This document shows positions 39,740 through 48,943 of a DNA stretch of 64,000 nt, one piece after another. The first letter of the stretch is position 1, and the number at the start of each line of letters is the position of its first letter. The stretch is from Bacillota bacterium (lineage in GTDB: Bacteria > Bacillota > Clostridia > Peptostreptococcales > Anaerovoracaceae), in contig JAHZHA010000023.1 of the NCBI GenBank assembly GCA_019420525.1, forward strand, positions 62,001-126,000, written 5' to 3'. A program made the translations under genes and the position numbers. Below the pieces are notes generated by a model. It did not search any database and was not told where the DNA came from. It saw nothing but the letters and a program-made list of their open reading frames with translations.

Positions 39740-41629
39740 ATGGGAAAAATCATCGGTATTGACTTAGGTACAACAAATTCATGCGTAGCGGTTCTCGAAG
39801 GCGGCGAACCTGTCGTAATCACCAATGCGGAAGGAAACAGAACGACTCCTTCTGTAGTAGGTTTTACGAAAAACGGTGAACGTCTCGTAGGTGAAACTGC
39901 TAAGAGGCAGGCGATCACAAATCCTGACAGAACGATCGCATCGATCAAAAGATATATGGGTACGGATCACAAAGTGGAAATCGACGGCAAGGCCTACACG
40001 CCTCAGGATATTTCCGCGATGACGCTGGCAAAGCTGAAGGCTGATGCAGAAGCTTATCTGGGAGAAAAAGTGTCGGAAGCAGTTATCACAGTTCCTGCAT
40101 ACTTCTCCGACAGCCAGAAGCAGGCGACAAAGGATGCCGGAAAGATCGCAGGTCTCGACGTAAAGAGAATCATCAACGAACCTACGGCAGCGGCTCTGGC
40201 TTACGGTCTTGATAAAGACGAAAGACAGCACAAGATTCTGGTATACGACCTGGGCGGCGGTACATTCGATGTATCAATCCTGGATCTGGGTGACGGCGTA
40301 TTCGAAGTACTGGCAACCAACGGCGATACACGCCTGGGCGGCGACGACTTCGACGAAGCGCTGATGAATTTCATCGCTGACAGCTTCAAAAATGAGCACG
40401 GTGTGGATCTGAGACAGGATAAGATGGCTCTTCAGAGACTGAAGGAAGCTGCGGAAAAAGCGAAGAAAGAACTCTCCTCTTCTCAGACAGTCAACGTCAA
40501 CCTTCCGTTTATCACGGTAAATGCAGACGGTCCGCTTCACCTGGATATGGATATCACGAGAGCCAAGTTTGATCAGCTGACTTCAAACCTCGTACAGCGT
40601 ACCATCGATCCGATGAAGAAAGCGATGGCAGACGCCGGCGTTACGATGAACGACATCGAAAAGGTAATCCTCGTGGGAGGTTCCACGCGTATCCCTGCAG
40701 TTCAGGAAGCCGTAAAGAAAGTCACAGGCAAAGATCCGTTCAAGGGCATCAACCCGGATGAATGTGTGGCAATCGGCGCCGCTATCCAGGCAGGCGTACT
40801 GACAGGCGAAGTAAACGATGTCCTCCTGCTGGATGTCACTCCGCTGTCTCTGTCCATCGAAACTCTGGGCGGCGTAGCTACCAAGCTCATCGAGAGAAAT
40901 ACGACGATCCCTACGAAGAAGAGTCAGATCTTCTCCACTGCGGCAGATAACCAGACGGCAGTAGACATTCACGTAGTACAGGGCGAAAGAGAGATGGCTG
41001 CGGACAACGTAACTCTGGGAAGATTCCAGCTGTCCGGTATTCCGCCTGCAAGAAGAGGTGTTCCTCAGATCGAAGTAACGTTCGACATCGACGTAAACGG
41101 TATCGTAAACGTAAGTGCGAAAGATCTGGGCACCGGAAAAGAACAGAAGATCACAATTTCTTCTTCCAACAAGCTCTCTGAAGATGAAATCAATCAGAAA
41201 ATCAAAGAAGCTGAAATGTATGCAGAAGAAGATAAGAAGAAGAAAGAAGCAATCGACGTCAGAAATCAGGGTGAGTCTCTCGTCTACGAGACAGAAAAGA
41301 CTCTCGGCGAACTGGGTGACAAGGTGACTCCGGATATGCTGGCGAAAGTAAATGCTGCAAAAGATGCTCTCAGCCAGGCATTGCAGGGCAATGACGTCGA
41401 AGATATCAAGGCGAAGACACAGGCTCTTACGAATGAATTCCAGCAGCTGTCGCAGATTCTCTACCAGAATGCGCAGACAGCCGGCGCTGATCCGAATGCT
41501 GCGGGCGCTGCAGGTGGTTCTGCTTACGGCGGTTCCGCTTATACGGACAACAGCGGAGCTCAGTCTTCCGGTCCGGCTCATGACAATGTAGTCGATGCTG
41601 ATTTTGAAGTTATCGACGATGACAATTAG
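39740..41629 (+). CDS. dnaK: Chaperone DnaK (Hsp70)
   Basis: This 629-residue Hsp70 has the standard motifs: IIGIDLGTTNSCVAVLEGG at the start, YDLGGGTFDVSILDLG (about 171), LVGGSTRIPAVQEAV (about 313), the linker VLLLDVTPLSLSIETLGG and a glycine/alanine-rich C-terminal tail. CAGGAGG lies 9 bases before the ATG. Part of the hrcA-grpE-dnaK operon; dnaJ follows 207 bases later with its own promoter. Confidence 0.98.
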   Translation: MGKIIGIDLGTTNSCVAVLEGGEPVVITNAEGNRTTPSVVGFTKNGERLVGETAKRQAITNPDRTIASIKRYMGTDHKVEIDGKAYTPQDISAMTLAKLKADAEAYLGEKVSEAVITVPAYFSDSQKQATKDAGKIAGLDVKRIINEPTAAALAYGLDKDERQHKILVYDLGGGTFDVSILDLGDGVFEVLATNGDTRLGGDDFDEALMNFIADSFKNEHGVDLRQDKMALQRLKEAAEKAKKELSSSQTVNVNLPFITVNADGPLHLDMDITRAKFDQLTSNLVQRTIDPMKKAMADAGVTMNDIEKVILVGGSTRIPAVQEAVKKVTGKDPFKGINPDECVAIGAAIQAGVLTGEVNDVLLLDVTPLSLSIETLGGVATKLIERNTTIPTKKSQIFSTAADNQTAVDIHVVQGEREMAADNVTLGRFQLSGIPPARRGVPQIEVTFDIDVNGIVNVSAKDLGTGKEQKITISSSNKLSEDEINQKIKEAEMYAEEDKKKKEAIDVRNQGESLVYETEKTLGELGDKVTPDMLAKVNAAKDALSQALQGNDVEDIKAKTQALTNEFQQLSQILYQNAQTAGADPNAAGAAGGSAYGGSAYTDNSGAQSSGPAHDNVVDADFEVIDDDN

Positions 41630-41747
41630 TCTCGGTCGGTGATCGGGAATGATGCGGCAGTGCCGCAGAGGAAGAAGTCTGCAGAGGGCTTTTGTCCGGG
41701 ACTCCAGCCGGAAAACTGCGCTGAGCAAAGAGAAAAATAAAAATTTC

Positions 41748-41776
41748 TTGAAACGGCGGCAGACATATATTACTAT
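41748..41776 (+). promoter_or_regulatory. dnaJ promoter
   Basis: TTGAAA (41748-41753), 17 bp, TACTAT (41771-41776). Confidence 0.6.
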
Positions 41777-41786
41777 AAGTAAGTCA

Positions 41787-41810
41787 GACACTCCTCGAAA
41801 GGGGAGTGTC
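41787..41810 (+). promoter_or_regulatory. CIRCE-like inverted repeat before dnaJ
   Basis: GACACTCC-N8-GGAGTGTC lies 10 bases after the -10, the place where CIRCE sits in the hrcA and htpG promoters. The flanks (TCAG left, CTTG right) resemble CIRCE with one extra base pair in each arm. It could also be just a 5' stability hairpin. Confidence 0.4.
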
Positions 41811-41836
41811 TTGTACAGTTCGGAGGATAAACAGAA

Positions 41837-43042
41837 ATGGCAGATAAAAGAGACTATTATGAGGTCCTGGGACTGAGCAAGGGAGCCTCGGAGTCGGAGA
41901 TAAAGAGCGCTTTCCGTAAGATGGCGATGAAATATCATCCAGACCGGAATCCCGGAGACAAAGAGGCGGAGGAAAAGTTCAAGGAAGTCAACGAAGCCTA
42001 CAGCATTCTTTCCGATCCGGAGAAAAAATCGAAGTACGATCAGTTCGGCTTCGCGGGAGTCGATCCTAACGCCGGATTCGGCGGGGGCGGTTTCAGCGGA
42101 GGCGGTTTCGAAGATATCTTCGGAGATCTTTTCGGAGGCATGTTCGGAGGCGGCTTTGGCGGCGGATTCGGCGGCCAGGCCAGAAGAAACAGCAATATGC
42201 CGCGAAAAGGAAAAGATATCCAGAAGCGCCTGACGATCACGTTTGAAGAGGCATATTTCGGCACGAAGAAAAAGATAAAATTAAACAAATATGTAAAATG
42301 TAAGGACTGCGGCGGAACAGGAGCAAAAGAGGGCAGCGGAAAGAAGACGTGTCCTGTCTGCAACGGCAGCGGCCAGGTCAGAAGACAGACCCAGACACCG
42401 TTCGGAATGATGGCCAATGTGTCAACCTGCGAGCGCTGTGGCGGCACGGGTGAAATCATAGAGAATCCTTGTCCGACGTGCGGTGGTTCGGGAAAAGTGA
42501 AAAAAGATGTTATCATCGATGTCACGATTCCTGCCGGTGTGGACAACGACTCCGTGGTAAGTGTCCGGGGTCAGGGAGCACCGGGAGAAAACGGCGGTCC
42601 GGACGGAGACTTTTTCGTCATAATCAGTGTACAGCCTCATAAGCTGTTTACGAGATACGGACTCGATCTGGAGCTGGAAATTCCTGTAACATTCGCTCAG
42701 GCTGCTCTGGGAGCAGATGTGGTGATTCCGACCATGGAAGAAAAAGTCACGTATAAGATTCCTGCGGGAACTCAGCCGGGTACGACTTTCCGTCTGAAAG
42801 GAAAGGGTGTCAAGTCTCCTACTGTGTCTTCCATCGTGGGAGATCTCTACGTCAAAGTTCTGCTGGAAGTTCCGACGAAACTCAGCCCAGAACAGAAAAA
42901 GCTTCTGAAAGAGTTCGATGACGGAATGGATACAGATGCCTATACGAAAAAGAAATCGTTTGCGGAGACGGTAAAGGAACTTTTTACCGGAGAAAGTAAA
43001 GTGAAATCTCCTTCTGAAAAAAAGAAGAAAAAAAAGAGATAA
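41837..43042 (+). CDS. dnaJ: Chaperone DnaJ (Hsp40, class A)
   Basis: This 401-residue co-chaperone stimulates the DnaK ATPase. It has the J-domain with YHPDRNPGD (about 34-42), a glycine/phenylalanine-rich region (about 72-115), and a zinc domain of four CXXCXGXG repeats: CKDCGGTG, CPVCNGSG, CERCGGTG and CPTCGGSG. The substrate-binding domains follow, with a lysine-rich C-terminus of about 10 residues. GGAGGA precedes the ATG. prmA follows 39 bases later. Confidence 0.98.
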   Translation: MADKRDYYEVLGLSKGASESEIKSAFRKMAMKYHPDRNPGDKEAEEKFKEVNEAYSILSDPEKKSKYDQFGFAGVDPNAGFGGGGFSGGGFEDIFGDLFGGMFGGGFGGGFGGQARRNSNMPRKGKDIQKRLTITFEEAYFGTKKKIKLNKYVKCKDCGGTGAKEGSGKKTCPVCNGSGQVRRQTQTPFGMMANVSTCERCGGTGEIIENPCPTCGGSGKVKKDVIIDVTIPAGVDNDSVVSVRGQGAPGENGGPDGDFFVIISVQPHKLFTRYGLDLELEIPVTFAQAALGADVVIPTMEEKVTYKIPAGTQPGTTFRLKGKGVKSPTVSSIVGDLYVKVLLEVPTKLSPEQKKLLKEFDDGMDTDAYTKKKSFAETVKELFTGESKVKSPSEKKKKKKR

Positions 43043-43081
43043 AAAGGATACGGCAGAGTACAGCCATTGGCAGGAGCAGAC

Positions 43082-44038
43082 ATGAATTACTATGAAGTGA
43101 AAATATATACGTCACCGGAGGGCATTGAACCTTTGTCCGGCGTTCTGACCATGTTGGGACACGATACTTTTATTACGGAAGATCCGTCGGTGGTAGACGA
43201 GTTCCTGGAAAAGAAAAATCAGTACGACTGGGATTATGTTGACGAGGAAGTTCTGCTGATGGGACAGAGCGAATCGAATATCACCGTTTACATGGAAACC
43301 GACGAAAATGCCATGCATCAGATTCAGGAAATCAGAGCTGCAGTGGCAAAGCTGAAAGAGGACGATCCGCAGGGAATTTACGGAAGTCTGAGAGTCGAAG
43401 ACCGCCTGGTCTGCGACGATGACTGGAAAGACCGCTGGAAACAGTATTTCAAACCGGCCAGAATTACGGATACGATCGTCGTCAAACCTTCCTGGGAAGA
43501 ATACGAGCCTCAGGAGGGTGACAAAATTATCGAAATCGATCCGGGAATGGCCTTTGGAACAGGTACACATCCCACTACAAAAATGTGTATCCGCCTTCTG
43601 GAAAAATATATCGAAAGTGAAAAGGATATCGTTTTGGATCTGGGTTGCGGTTCCGGCATCCTGTCCATCGCGGCAGCACTGTGCGGGTCGGAGAGTGTCA
43701 AAGGTGTGGATATCGATCCCGACGCGGCAGCTGCTTCTCTGGAAAATGCAGAAAAAAATCACCTTACCGACCGTATCGAGATACGTCAGGGTGACGTGAC
43801 GAAAGGTCTGGGATTTACGGCCGACATTATCGTCGCCAATCTCATCGCGGATCTGATTATAGGCCTTTCCGGAGATATTGCAAAACATCTGTCGGGCAGG
43901 AAGATTTTTATCTCTTCCGGAATTCTGGCGGAAAAATGCGATAAAGTAGTATCCGCTCTAGAAGAGGACGGATTCTGCATTCTGGAAATTCTTGAAGAAG
44001 AAGAGTGGTGTGCCGTTGCGGCTCAGCTGAAAGCATAG
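43082..44038 (+). CDS. prmA: Ribosomal protein L11 methyltransferase PrmA
   Basis: This 318-residue SAM-dependent enzyme trimethylates ribosomal protein L11. The N-terminal substrate domain (MNYYEVKIYTSPEGIEPLSG) is followed by DPGMAFGTGTHPTTKMC and the SAM motif LDLGCGSGILSIAAAL (about 186-201), then IVANLIADLI. ATG 43082 has AGGAG 5 bases upstream; an in-frame TTG at 43067 lies before that site. The dnaJ-prmA order is common in Bacillota. Confidence 0.95.
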   Translation: MNYYEVKIYTSPEGIEPLSGVLTMLGHDTFITEDPSVVDEFLEKKNQYDWDYVDEEVLLMGQSESNITVYMETDENAMHQIQEIRAAVAKLKEDDPQGIYGSLRVEDRLVCDDDWKDRWKQYFKPARITDTIVVKPSWEEYEPQEGDKIIEIDPGMAFGTGTHPTTKMCIRLLEKYIESEKDIVLDLGCGSGILSIAAALCGSESVKGVDIDPDAAAASLENAEKNHLTDRIEIRQGDVTKGLGFTADIIVANLIADLIIGLSGDIAKHLSGRKIFISSGILAEKCDKVVSALEEDGFCILEILEEEEWCAVAAQLKA

Positions 44039-44096
44039 ACAGACGGATGCCGGTTCTATACTCCGGAACGGCTGTTGTGTTGGTCTGGAGGGTTAT

Positions 44097-44678
44097 ATGA
44101 ATTTTGCCGGGATAATTTTGCTTGCCATAGGTCTGAGCATGGACGCCTTTGCTGTTTCAGTCTGTAAGGGCCTGGCTATGAAAAAGGCGGATATCAGGGG
44201 AATGGTCATCTGCGGAGCCTGGTTCGGCGGTTTTCAGGCGCTGATGCCGCTGACAGGATTCTTCTTGGGAGCGCTGTTTGCCAGTGCCATCGAGGCGGCA
44301 GACCACTGGATCGCTTTTGCTCTGCTGGGATTTATCGGCGCAAACATGCTGAAAGAGGCTTTTGAACAGGATAACGCGGAAAGCTGCAGCGATGAAGTCA
44401 ACGGCGATCTGTCAGCCAGAATTATGTTCGTGATGGCGGTGGCTACATCAATCGATGCCCTGGCAGCGGGAATTTCTCTGGCGATGGCCGGAGGCATCCG
44501 GATACTGCCGACGGTGGCGGTAATCGGAATCACTACATTTATTTTGTCTGCGGCAGGGGTGAAAGTCGGAAATATCTTCGGGAGCAGATTTGAAAAAAAA
44601 GCACAATTTGCAGGCGGGATTATTCTGATTCTGCTGGGCGTGAAAATCCTGATGGAGCATCTGGGATTTCTCTCATAA
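44097..44678 (+). CDS. mntP: Manganese efflux pump MntP
   Basis: This 193-residue, six-helix membrane protein exports Mn(II). It has the two half-repeats with conserved acidic residues: LSMDAFAVSVCKGLAMKK at the start and ATSIDALAAGISLAM in the middle. It follows prmA by 58 bases with GGAGG near the ATG. No yybP-ykoY manganese riboswitch is visible in front of it. Terminator at 44733-44766. Confidence 0.94.
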   Translation: MNFAGIILLAIGLSMDAFAVSVCKGLAMKKADIRGMVICGAWFGGFQALMPLTGFFLGALFASAIEAADHWIAFALLGFIGANMLKEAFEQDNAESCSDEVNGDLSARIMFVMAVATSIDALAAGISLAMAGGIRILPTVAVIGITTFILSAAGVKVGNIFGSRFEKKAQFAGGIILILLGVKILMEHLGFLS

Positions 44679-44732
44679 TTGCATTGCCTGATCCTGAAAA
44701 AACGGAAGAAATACATAAAATATTTAAAAAAT

Positions 44733-44766
44733 GAAAATGGCTGCATCTGCAGCCATTTTCTGATTT
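44733..44766 (+). terminator. Intrinsic terminator after mntP
   Basis: A 13-bp stem (44733-44745 with 44748-44760) with a minimal TC loop. The following T tract is weak (TGATTT), and the preceding A-rich stretch suits the opposite strand. Confidence 0.7.
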
Positions 44767-44779
44767 GAGGGAGAGAAGA

Positions 44780-44808
44780 TTGCAGTCGAAATCTCCATGT
44801 GGTAAGAT
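44780..44808 (+). promoter_or_regulatory. Promoter of the XpaC-like gene
   Basis: TTGCAG (44780-44785), 17 bp, TAAGAT (44803-44808). Confidence 0.55.
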
Positions 44809-44890
44809 AAAATCCATCGGATGGTGAAAACGGCCTATTCTTATGGAGATATATGATAAAATACAGGGGATTCAGAGGGGAATCGAAATT

Positions 44891-46027
44891 ATGATGAAAA
44901 AACTGGAAAAATTCAGGAGAGAAAACGCCGGTCTTTACTGGTGTATCGTAGTGCTCACATTTATAACAGGTCTGTGGCCTGTAGGGATTTTTCTCATCGT
45001 GACTGCAAATCTGCGGACCGGCGATGACATGGAAGAGAGAGAACAGCCTTATGCTCCGAATCAGGAAGTTCCGTTTTCTCAGCCGGAACCGCCCCGTACT
45101 CCGGGGAAAAACAGAAATCCGAAGTCTATGCTGAGGAAGACGACGGGCAATCTTCTCATAGTTGCAGGAGGGATCTTTGCTCTGGCATTTTTCATAGCGG
45201 GTATCGATCAGTTCCTTCTGTGGATGCCGGAATATCCGCTGGATGCGGTAAGAGACAGCTACGTGGAATTTCTCTTTATGGGAATTTCTTTGTGTGTAGT
45301 TCTGATGGGAATCATCCGCAACCGCAGAGCGGAGCGTTACCGCAATTATGTCGCGATGCTCCGCGGGAGAGATGCGGCCGGTTTCAGAGAAATCGCAAAA
45401 GCATCTTCCTATTCGCTGCGTACCGTGAAAGGTGATCTGCAGGACATGGTCAATGCCGGAATTTTCGGAAAAGACGCATGGCTCGATTATACAGCGGGCT
45501 GTCTCATTCTGACGCCTGAAGGACGGCGCGCTGCGGAAAAGCGCAGAATGCAGGAAGAGGAAGAGAGAAAAAAGAAAGACAGAAGCAGAAATCAGGACGA
45601 TCGGGAACAGCTGAAAAACGAGGAAATCCTGGCGGAAATCCGCAGTCTGAATGAAGAAATCGTCAATCCGGCGATCTCGGATAAGACAGACAGGATCGAA
45701 AGAATCACCCGTCAGATTTTTGAGCATCAGGGAGATTCACCGGAGACAGACCGGAAGCTGCGCTCTTTTCTCGACTATTATCTTCCTACAACGCTGAAAA
45801 TGCTGCGTACATACCGCGAACTGGAACAGCAGAATATTCAGGGAGAAAATATAAATACCACCATGAGAAAAATAGAAGAAATCATGGGAAAAGTTGCAGC
45901 TGGCTTTGAGAAACAGCTGGATAACCTTTATCAGAATGATATGCTGGATATCACGTCGGACATCGCGGTGATGGAACAGATGATGATCCGGGACGGGCTT
46001 TCCGGCGGAGAAGGCCTGAAATTATAA
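44891..46027 (+). CDS. XpaC-like membrane protein with a winged-helix-like insert
   Basis: This protein has 378 residues. Two N-terminal hydrophobic hairpins (about 15-40, 85-110 and 125-145) are followed by a winged-helix-like segment (FREIAKASSYSLRTVKGDLQDMVNAGIF). Then comes a charged linker and a C-terminal XpaC-type domain (LRSFLDYYLPTTLKMLRTY, then DNLYQNDMLDITSDIAVME). XpaC proteins were named for 5-bromo-4-chloroindolyl phosphate hydrolysis and usually stand beside telA; their true role is unclear. No telA is adjacent here. ATG 44891 has AGAGGGGA 9 bases upstream; the frame also has an ATG at 44843 without a ribosome site. Confidence 0.7.
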   Translation: MMKKLEKFRRENAGLYWCIVVLTFITGLWPVGIFLIVTANLRTGDDMEEREQPYAPNQEVPFSQPEPPRTPGKNRNPKSMLRKTTGNLLIVAGGIFALAFFIAGIDQFLLWMPEYPLDAVRDSYVEFLFMGISLCVVLMGIIRNRRAERYRNYVAMLRGRDAAGFREIAKASSYSLRTVKGDLQDMVNAGIFGKDAWLDYTAGCLILTPEGRRAAEKRRMQEEEERKKKDRSRNQDDREQLKNEEILAEIRSLNEEIVNPAISDKTDRIERITRQIFEHQGDSPETDRKLRSFLDYYLPTTLKMLRTYRELEQQNIQGENINTTMRKIEEIMGKVAAGFEKQLDNLYQNDMLDITSDIAVMEQMMIRDGLSGGEGLKL

Positions 46028-46085
46028 GCGAAAGAAAGGCGGAGCAATCCGCCTTTCGGCAGTTATGACAGGAAACGGAAAAAAT

Positions 46086-47444
46086 ATGAAAGTATCATTT
46101 TATACACTGGGCTGCAAAGTCAATCAGTACGAGACGCAGATGCTGCGGGAACGGTTTGCCGACGCGGGTTATGAAACCGTGGGGGAAGACGATCCGGCAG
46201 ATATTTATATCATCAACACATGCACGGTGACAAACCTTTCCGACAGGAAATCGCGGCAGAGAATCCGCAGAGTAAAAAAGATGAACGGAGATGCGGTTAT
46301 CGTCGTTACGGGCTGTTATGCGCAGACCGATGCCGAGGCGGTGGCTGCAATACCGGGAGTCTCCGTGGTGGCGGGAACGAATGAGAAGGCGCACATTGTG
46401 GAATTTGTGGAAGATTACCTGCGCCGGAGAGATCACGACGGCGAACAAGGCAGCCGCAGATCGGAAAAGGCGGAAATTCACGTTCTCGATTATGAAAATC
46501 TGACAGGATATGAGGAGACGGGATGTATCACTTCCATGGATTCCCGCACCAGGGCATATATTAAAATTCAGGAAGGCTGCGACCGGTTCTGCTCTTACTG
46601 CATCATCCCCTATGCCCGGGGAAAGGTGAGAAGCAGAGAATTGGGCGAAATCGTGGCGGAAGCCCGGAATCTCGTAAATGCCGGATTTAAAGAGATCGTT
46701 CTCACGGGAATCAATACGGCACTGTACGGATATGACAGGGAAGAGAAAAGCGGTCGCAGAGGTGTTGAAGCGGCAGTGGCAGCTATAAGCGGTATCGAAG
46801 GGGATTTCCGCATTCGTCTCAGTTCGCTGGAACCAAATGTCGTCGATGAAGAGACGGCACGCAGGCTTACTGCTTATCCCAAATTGTGTCCTCACATGCA
46901 TCTGTCGCTGCAGAGCGGGAGTGACAGTGTTCTCAGGAGGATGAACCGGCGCTATGATATCGAGGCATACCAGAGAATCGTCAGTGTTTTCAGGCAGTCA
47001 GATCCTCTGTTCGCCGTTACGACGGACATTATCGCCGGATTTCCGGGAGAGACGGAGGAAGAGTTTCAGGAGAGTCTGGAGACGATACGCCGGATAGGGT
47101 TTAGCAGAGTTCACGCATTCCGATATTCTGCAAGGCGTGGAACTGCAGCGGCGGTCATGCCGGATCAGATCAGCGGAACAGTCAAGTCTCTCAGAATGGA
47201 GAAGCTGATATCACTTGCAGAGGAAGAGGCGCAGCGCTTTTTTCTGAAAAACATAGGAACGCGGAGACGCGTGCTCTTCGAAAGATATGATGCCGGAGAA
47301 TCGATGCTGAACGGTTTTACGGATAATTACATTCATGTGTACTGCAGTGTGCCGCAGGATCAGGCAGAAACATATCTCAACGGATTTGCTTTCGTTCTGC
47401 TGAAAGAAATTCATGAGGACGGACTTCTGGGTGAAATCGTATAA
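46086..47444 (+). CDS. mtaB: tRNA t6A37 methylthiotransferase MtaB
   Basis: This 452-residue radical SAM enzyme adds a methylthio group to t6A37 in tRNAs reading ANN codons. The N-terminal UPF0004 domain holds three cluster cysteines (LGCKVNQYE, NTCTVT, TGCYAQ). The radical SAM core has CDRFCSYCIIPYARG, and a TRAM-like C-terminus follows. Start at ATG 46086 (MKVSFYTLG), the usual family start, with GGAAACGG upstream; an ATG at 46065 is in frame. A 10-bp hairpin with a GCAA tetraloop (46034-46057) precedes the gene. Confidence 0.93.
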   Translation: MKVSFYTLGCKVNQYETQMLRERFADAGYETVGEDDPADIYIINTCTVTNLSDRKSRQRIRRVKKMNGDAVIVVTGCYAQTDAEAVAAIPGVSVVAGTNEKAHIVEFVEDYLRRRDHDGEQGSRRSEKAEIHVLDYENLTGYEETGCITSMDSRTRAYIKIQEGCDRFCSYCIIPYARGKVRSRELGEIVAEARNLVNAGFKEIVLTGINTALYGYDREEKSGRRGVEAAVAAISGIEGDFRIRLSSLEPNVVDEETARRLTAYPKLCPHMHLSLQSGSDSVLRRMNRRYDIEAYQRIVSVFRQSDPLFAVTTDIIAGFPGETEEEFQESLETIRRIGFSRVHAFRYSARRGTAAAVMPDQISGTVKSLRMEKLISLAEEEAQRFFLKNIGTRRRVLFERYDAGESMLNGFTDNYIHVYCSVPQDQAETYLNGFAFVLLKEIHEDGLLGEIV

Positions 47445-47544
47445 AAAATGTATTACAGGGGCGGACAGAGCCGCATGGAATGATATCAGAGATAGGATTT
47501 ATACTACCTTTCCCTAATAATTGAAAATTATTTCCTGTTATGTA

Positions 47545-47573
47545 TTTCGATGATGTGAGAAGTATGTTAAAAT
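47545..47573 (+). promoter_or_regulatory. Weak promoter candidate of the HIT gene
   Basis: TTTCGA (47545-47550), 17 bp, TAAAAT (47568-47573). Confidence 0.4.
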
Positions 47574-47607
47574 AAATCTATCTATCGAAGAGAAGGGAGT
47601 GATAAAG

Positions 47608-47949
47608 ATGTCAGACTGTATATTCTGTATGATCGCACAGAAAGAACTGCCGTCCGAAATTGTCTACGAAGATGAAAAAATCTGTGTCTTTAAAGACAAC
47701 GCACCGCAGGCGCCTGTTCACGTGCTGATCATTCCGAAAAAACATATCGCTTCACTTGACGATACGACGGAAGAAGATGCAGAACTTCTGAGCTATATCA
47801 TGCTGAAAGTCAAAGATATCGCAGCTGATCTCGGAATGACCGGCGGGTATCGTCTGGTGAACAACTGCGGTGAAGACGGACAGCAGACGGTAAAACATCT
47901 GCATTTTCATTTGCTGGGCTGCAGAAAAATGACATGGCCTCCAGGTTAA
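47608..47949 (+). CDS. HIT-family (Hint-type) nucleotide hydrolase
   Basis: This 113-residue protein belongs to the histidine-triad family, with CIFCMI zinc-type cysteines near the start and the catalytic HLHFHLLG (HxHxH) near residue 100. Hint proteins hydrolyse nucleoside phosphoramidates and AMP conjugates. ATG 47608 has AGAAGGGAG 8 bases upstream; the GTG at 47599 lies within that site. Confidence 0.94.
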   Translation: MSDCIFCMIAQKELPSEIVYEDEKICVFKDNAPQAPVHVLIIPKKHIASLDDTTEEDAELLSYIMLKVKDIAADLGMTGGYRLVNNCGEDGQQTVKHLHFHLLGCRKMTWPPG

Positions 47950-47981
47950 AGAACGCAGAGATGTAAAATCAAAAAATTTAC

Positions 47982-48010
47982 TTGATTTATCTCAAAAAAA
48001 AATATATAAT
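47982..48010 (+). promoter_or_regulatory. rpsU-yqeY promoter
   Basis: TTGATT (47982-47987), 17 bp including an A run, TATAAT (48005-48010). Confidence 0.8.
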
Positions 48011-48082
48011 TGTACGCGCTGTAGACTATTTCGGTTTTTACGCAACTTAGAATTTCAGAATACGGAGGGAGGGATAAGGAAT

Positions 48083-48262
48083 ATGGCACAGGTAGTAGTT
48101 AGAGAAAACGAAAGCTTGGAAAGCGCGCTGAAGAGATTCAAGCGTTCTTGCGCTAGAGACGGCGTAATGTCTGAACTCAGAAAAAGAGAACATTACGAAA
48201 AGCCTAGCGTAAGAAGAAAGAAAAAGTCTGAAGCGGCTAGAAAAAAGGCTAAGAAATATTAA
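48083..48262 (+). CDS. rpsU: Ribosomal protein S21
   Basis: This is a short gene of 59 codons. The product begins MAQVVVRENESLESALKRFK and ends in a lysine/arginine-rich tail (RRKKKSEAARKKAKKY), typical of bS21 of the 30S subunit. GGAGGGAGGGATAAGG lies just upstream. yqeY follows 15 bases later, the common rpsU-yqeY pair. Confidence 0.96.
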   Translation: MAQVVVRENESLESALKRFKRSCARDGVMSELRKREHYEKPSVRRKKKSEAARKKAKKY

Positions 48263-48277
48263 AAGAGGTGTTGTTAT

Positions 48278-48721
48278 TTGTCTTTAAAAGACAGACTGAT
48301 GCAGGACTTCAAAGATGCCATGAAGGCGCATGATGAAGTTGCAAAAAACACGATAAACCTTGCCCGTGCGGCAATCAAGCAGTACGAGGTAGACAACCGG
48401 GTTGAACTTGATGAGCAAGGCATAATCGACATTTTGACAAAACAGGTGAAAATGAGAAAAGATGCCCTCTCTGATTTTGAAAAAGCCGGAAGAACCGATC
48501 TGATTGAAAACTACAGCAGAGAGATCGAAGTACTCATGTCCTATCTGCCAAAACAGCTGACTGAGGAAGAGATTCTGAAGATCGTGCTTGAAACGAAAGC
48601 GGAACTCGGAATCGAAAGCGGTAAGGAGAATATGGGCAGGATAATGAGGGCTGTCATGCCGAAGGTGAAAGGCCGGGCGGACGGCGGAGCTGTCAAAAAG
48701 GCAGTTCAGAACGTTCTCTGA
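48278..48721 (+). CDS. yqeY: YqeY/GatB-like protein
   Basis: This 147-residue all-helical protein is related to the tail domain of the tRNA amidotransferase GatB. It shows LKDRLMQDFKDAMKAHDE at the start, YLPKQLTEEEI in the middle and MGRIMRAVMPKVKGRADGGAV at the end. The role is unclear, possibly tRNA-linked. Start TTG 48278 has AAGAGGTG 7 bases upstream; ATG 48299 is less likely. Confidence 0.92.
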   Translation: MSLKDRLMQDFKDAMKAHDEVAKNTINLARAAIKQYEVDNRVELDEQGIIDILTKQVKMRKDALSDFEKAGRTDLIENYSREIEVLMSYLPKQLTEEEILKIVLETKAELGIESGKENMGRIMRAVMPKVKGRADGGAVKKAVQNVL

Positions 48722-48734
48722 CAGAGTAAATTTT

Positions 48735-48768
48735 GGCGGCAGACGCTTATGCGTCTGCCGCCATTTTC
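48735..48768. terminator. Terminator between yqeY and the HxlR gene
   Basis: A perfect 12-bp stem (48735-48746 with 48751-48762) with a TTAT loop, flanked by TTTT on both strands. The converging genes suggest a bidirectional role. Confidence 0.88.
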
Positions 48769-48943
48769 AATATAAACGTATAAATAATGTAATATGTGTA
48801 GGTTTGGCAGCGAAGTGGAGAATCGAATTTTTTCCAGCATTACAAATGAGGATACTGAATACTGTATGCGAATAGTCGGCCGAAATCCAGCTTTGTTGTG
48901 TGCTGTTTCCTTTTCCATGTTTTACATCCAAGCGGAAACGAGG

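Noticed and set aside
40583..41938. Long antisense open frame across dnaK and the dnaJ start
   Set aside because: Codon-bias shadow of dnaK.
44039..44096. Manganese riboswitch before mntP
   Set aside because: The 58-base gap is too short and lacks the yybP-ykoY core.
44234..45727. Antisense open frame across mntP and the XpaC-like gene
   Set aside because: It crosses two real genes and a terminator, and its product looks random.
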